Below are positions 6,806 through 6,919 of a stretch of DNA of 6,919 nucleotides, one piece after another. This DNA comes from a bacterium (GTDB lineage: Bacteria; Patescibacteriota; Minisyncoccia; UBA6257): positions 1 through 6,919 of the forward strand of contig JAGGZF010000041.1 of NCBI GenBank assembly GCA_021162155.1, read 5' to 3'. The notes beneath the pieces were generated by a model. It had not been told where the DNA came from. It searched no databases and worked only from the letters and a program-made list of their open reading frames with translations. Every line of letters starts with the position of its first letter. Position 1 is the first letter of the stretch. Both the position numbers and the translations under genes were made by a program.

Positions 6806-6877
6806 TGCCCCTGGCAGGAATCGAACCTGCATCTAGAGCTTAGGAGTCTCTTGTTCTATCCGTTGAACTACAGGGGC
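6806..6877 (-). tRNA. tRNA-Arg (anticodon CCU)
   Basis: The minus strand folds by hand into a full cloverleaf of 72 bases. The acceptor arm is GCCCCTG paired with CAGGGGC, with discriminator A. The D arm is GTTC/GAAC around AACGGATA, which holds the GG pair. The anticodon loop is CTCCTAA (6840-6846), giving anticodon CCT, which reads AGG (Arg). The variable loop is 4 bases, and the T arm is GCAGG/CCTGC around TTCGATT. Two details stand out: the last anticodon-stem pair (31-39) is A opposite G, and CCA is not encoded (CTG follows), so CCA must be added after transcription. The remaining stems are fully paired, so the gene looks functional. Confidence 0.95.
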
Positions 6878-6905
6878 TAAATTATAATCTTTAATTTTCT
6901 GTCTC

Positions 6906-6914
6906 AGTATATCA
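6906..6914 (-). promoter_or_regulatory. Extended -10 promoter candidate for the tRNA and downstream genes
   Basis: On the minus strand TGATATACT reads as an extended -10 element (TGn followed by TATACT, 5 of 6 to consensus). The expected start near 6899 would give a leader of about 22 bases before the tRNA 5' end at 6877. The -35 region would fall beyond the right edge, so it cannot be checked here. Confidence 0.35.
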
Positions 6915-6919
6915 TAGTA

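Noticed and set aside
6590..6880. Open frame on the plus strand running into the tRNA
   Set aside because: It reads antisense through the tRNA gene, and its end (CPWQESNLHLELRS) is the well-known false translation of a reverse tRNA.
6881..6886. Perfect TATAAT on the minus strand just before the tRNA
   Set aside because: Transcription from it would start near 6874, inside the tRNA, so it cannot make the mature 5' end; no good -35 was found at 17 bases.

Overview
The window is AT-rich and densely coded, and every supported gene lies on the minus strand. Reading 5'->3' on that strand (right to left), the order is: a tRNA-Arg(CCU); a small membrane-anchored coiled-coil protein of unknown family; a membrane-anchored fusion of a Memo-like domain and a CapA-like phosphoesterase; a membrane-anchored DUF3160 protein; a membrane-anchored fusion of an L,D-transpeptidase (YkuD) and an M23 (LytM-type) peptidase; and the first 76 codons of another protein with an N-terminal hydrophobic segment, cut by the left edge. 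Frames are open with the standard bacterial code, and the stops seen are TAA or TAG.

Gene content suggests a bacterium with a peptidoglycan wall. The low GC, the tRNA without an encoded CCA, the sparse Shine-Dalgarno sites and the anchored Memo-CapA and DUF3160 proteins fit the Candidate Phyla Radiation (Patescibacteria). That assignment is an inference, not shown by any marker in the window.

Layout. A tRNA and the small anchored protein (6187-6877) look co-transcribed: only 28 bases separate them. The Memo-CapA gene (4344-6122) follows after 64 bases. A 160-base gap (4184-4343) holds a good sigma70-type promoter candidate for the DUF3160 gene. From there DUF3160, transpeptidase/M23 and the left-edge gene form a tight series (an overlap or 50-base gap, then 15 bases), most simply one operon.

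How the genes fit together. All five proteins start with a hydrophobic segment, and the three large ones continue into a Ser/Pro-rich linker and then globular domains, so they should act outside the cytoplasmic membrane. The L,D-transpeptidase/M23 protein is directly tied to cell-wall crosslinking and remodelling. CapA-type domains are linked to surface polymers, and DUF3160 has no assigned function. The main oddities are two likely lost catalytic or metal-site residues: the first His of the M23 HxH motif is Phe, and the Memo cysteine position is Tyr. Each sits in a fused protein whose partner domain keeps its key motifs. I saw no mobile elements, CRISPR arrays, origins or sizeable repeats.
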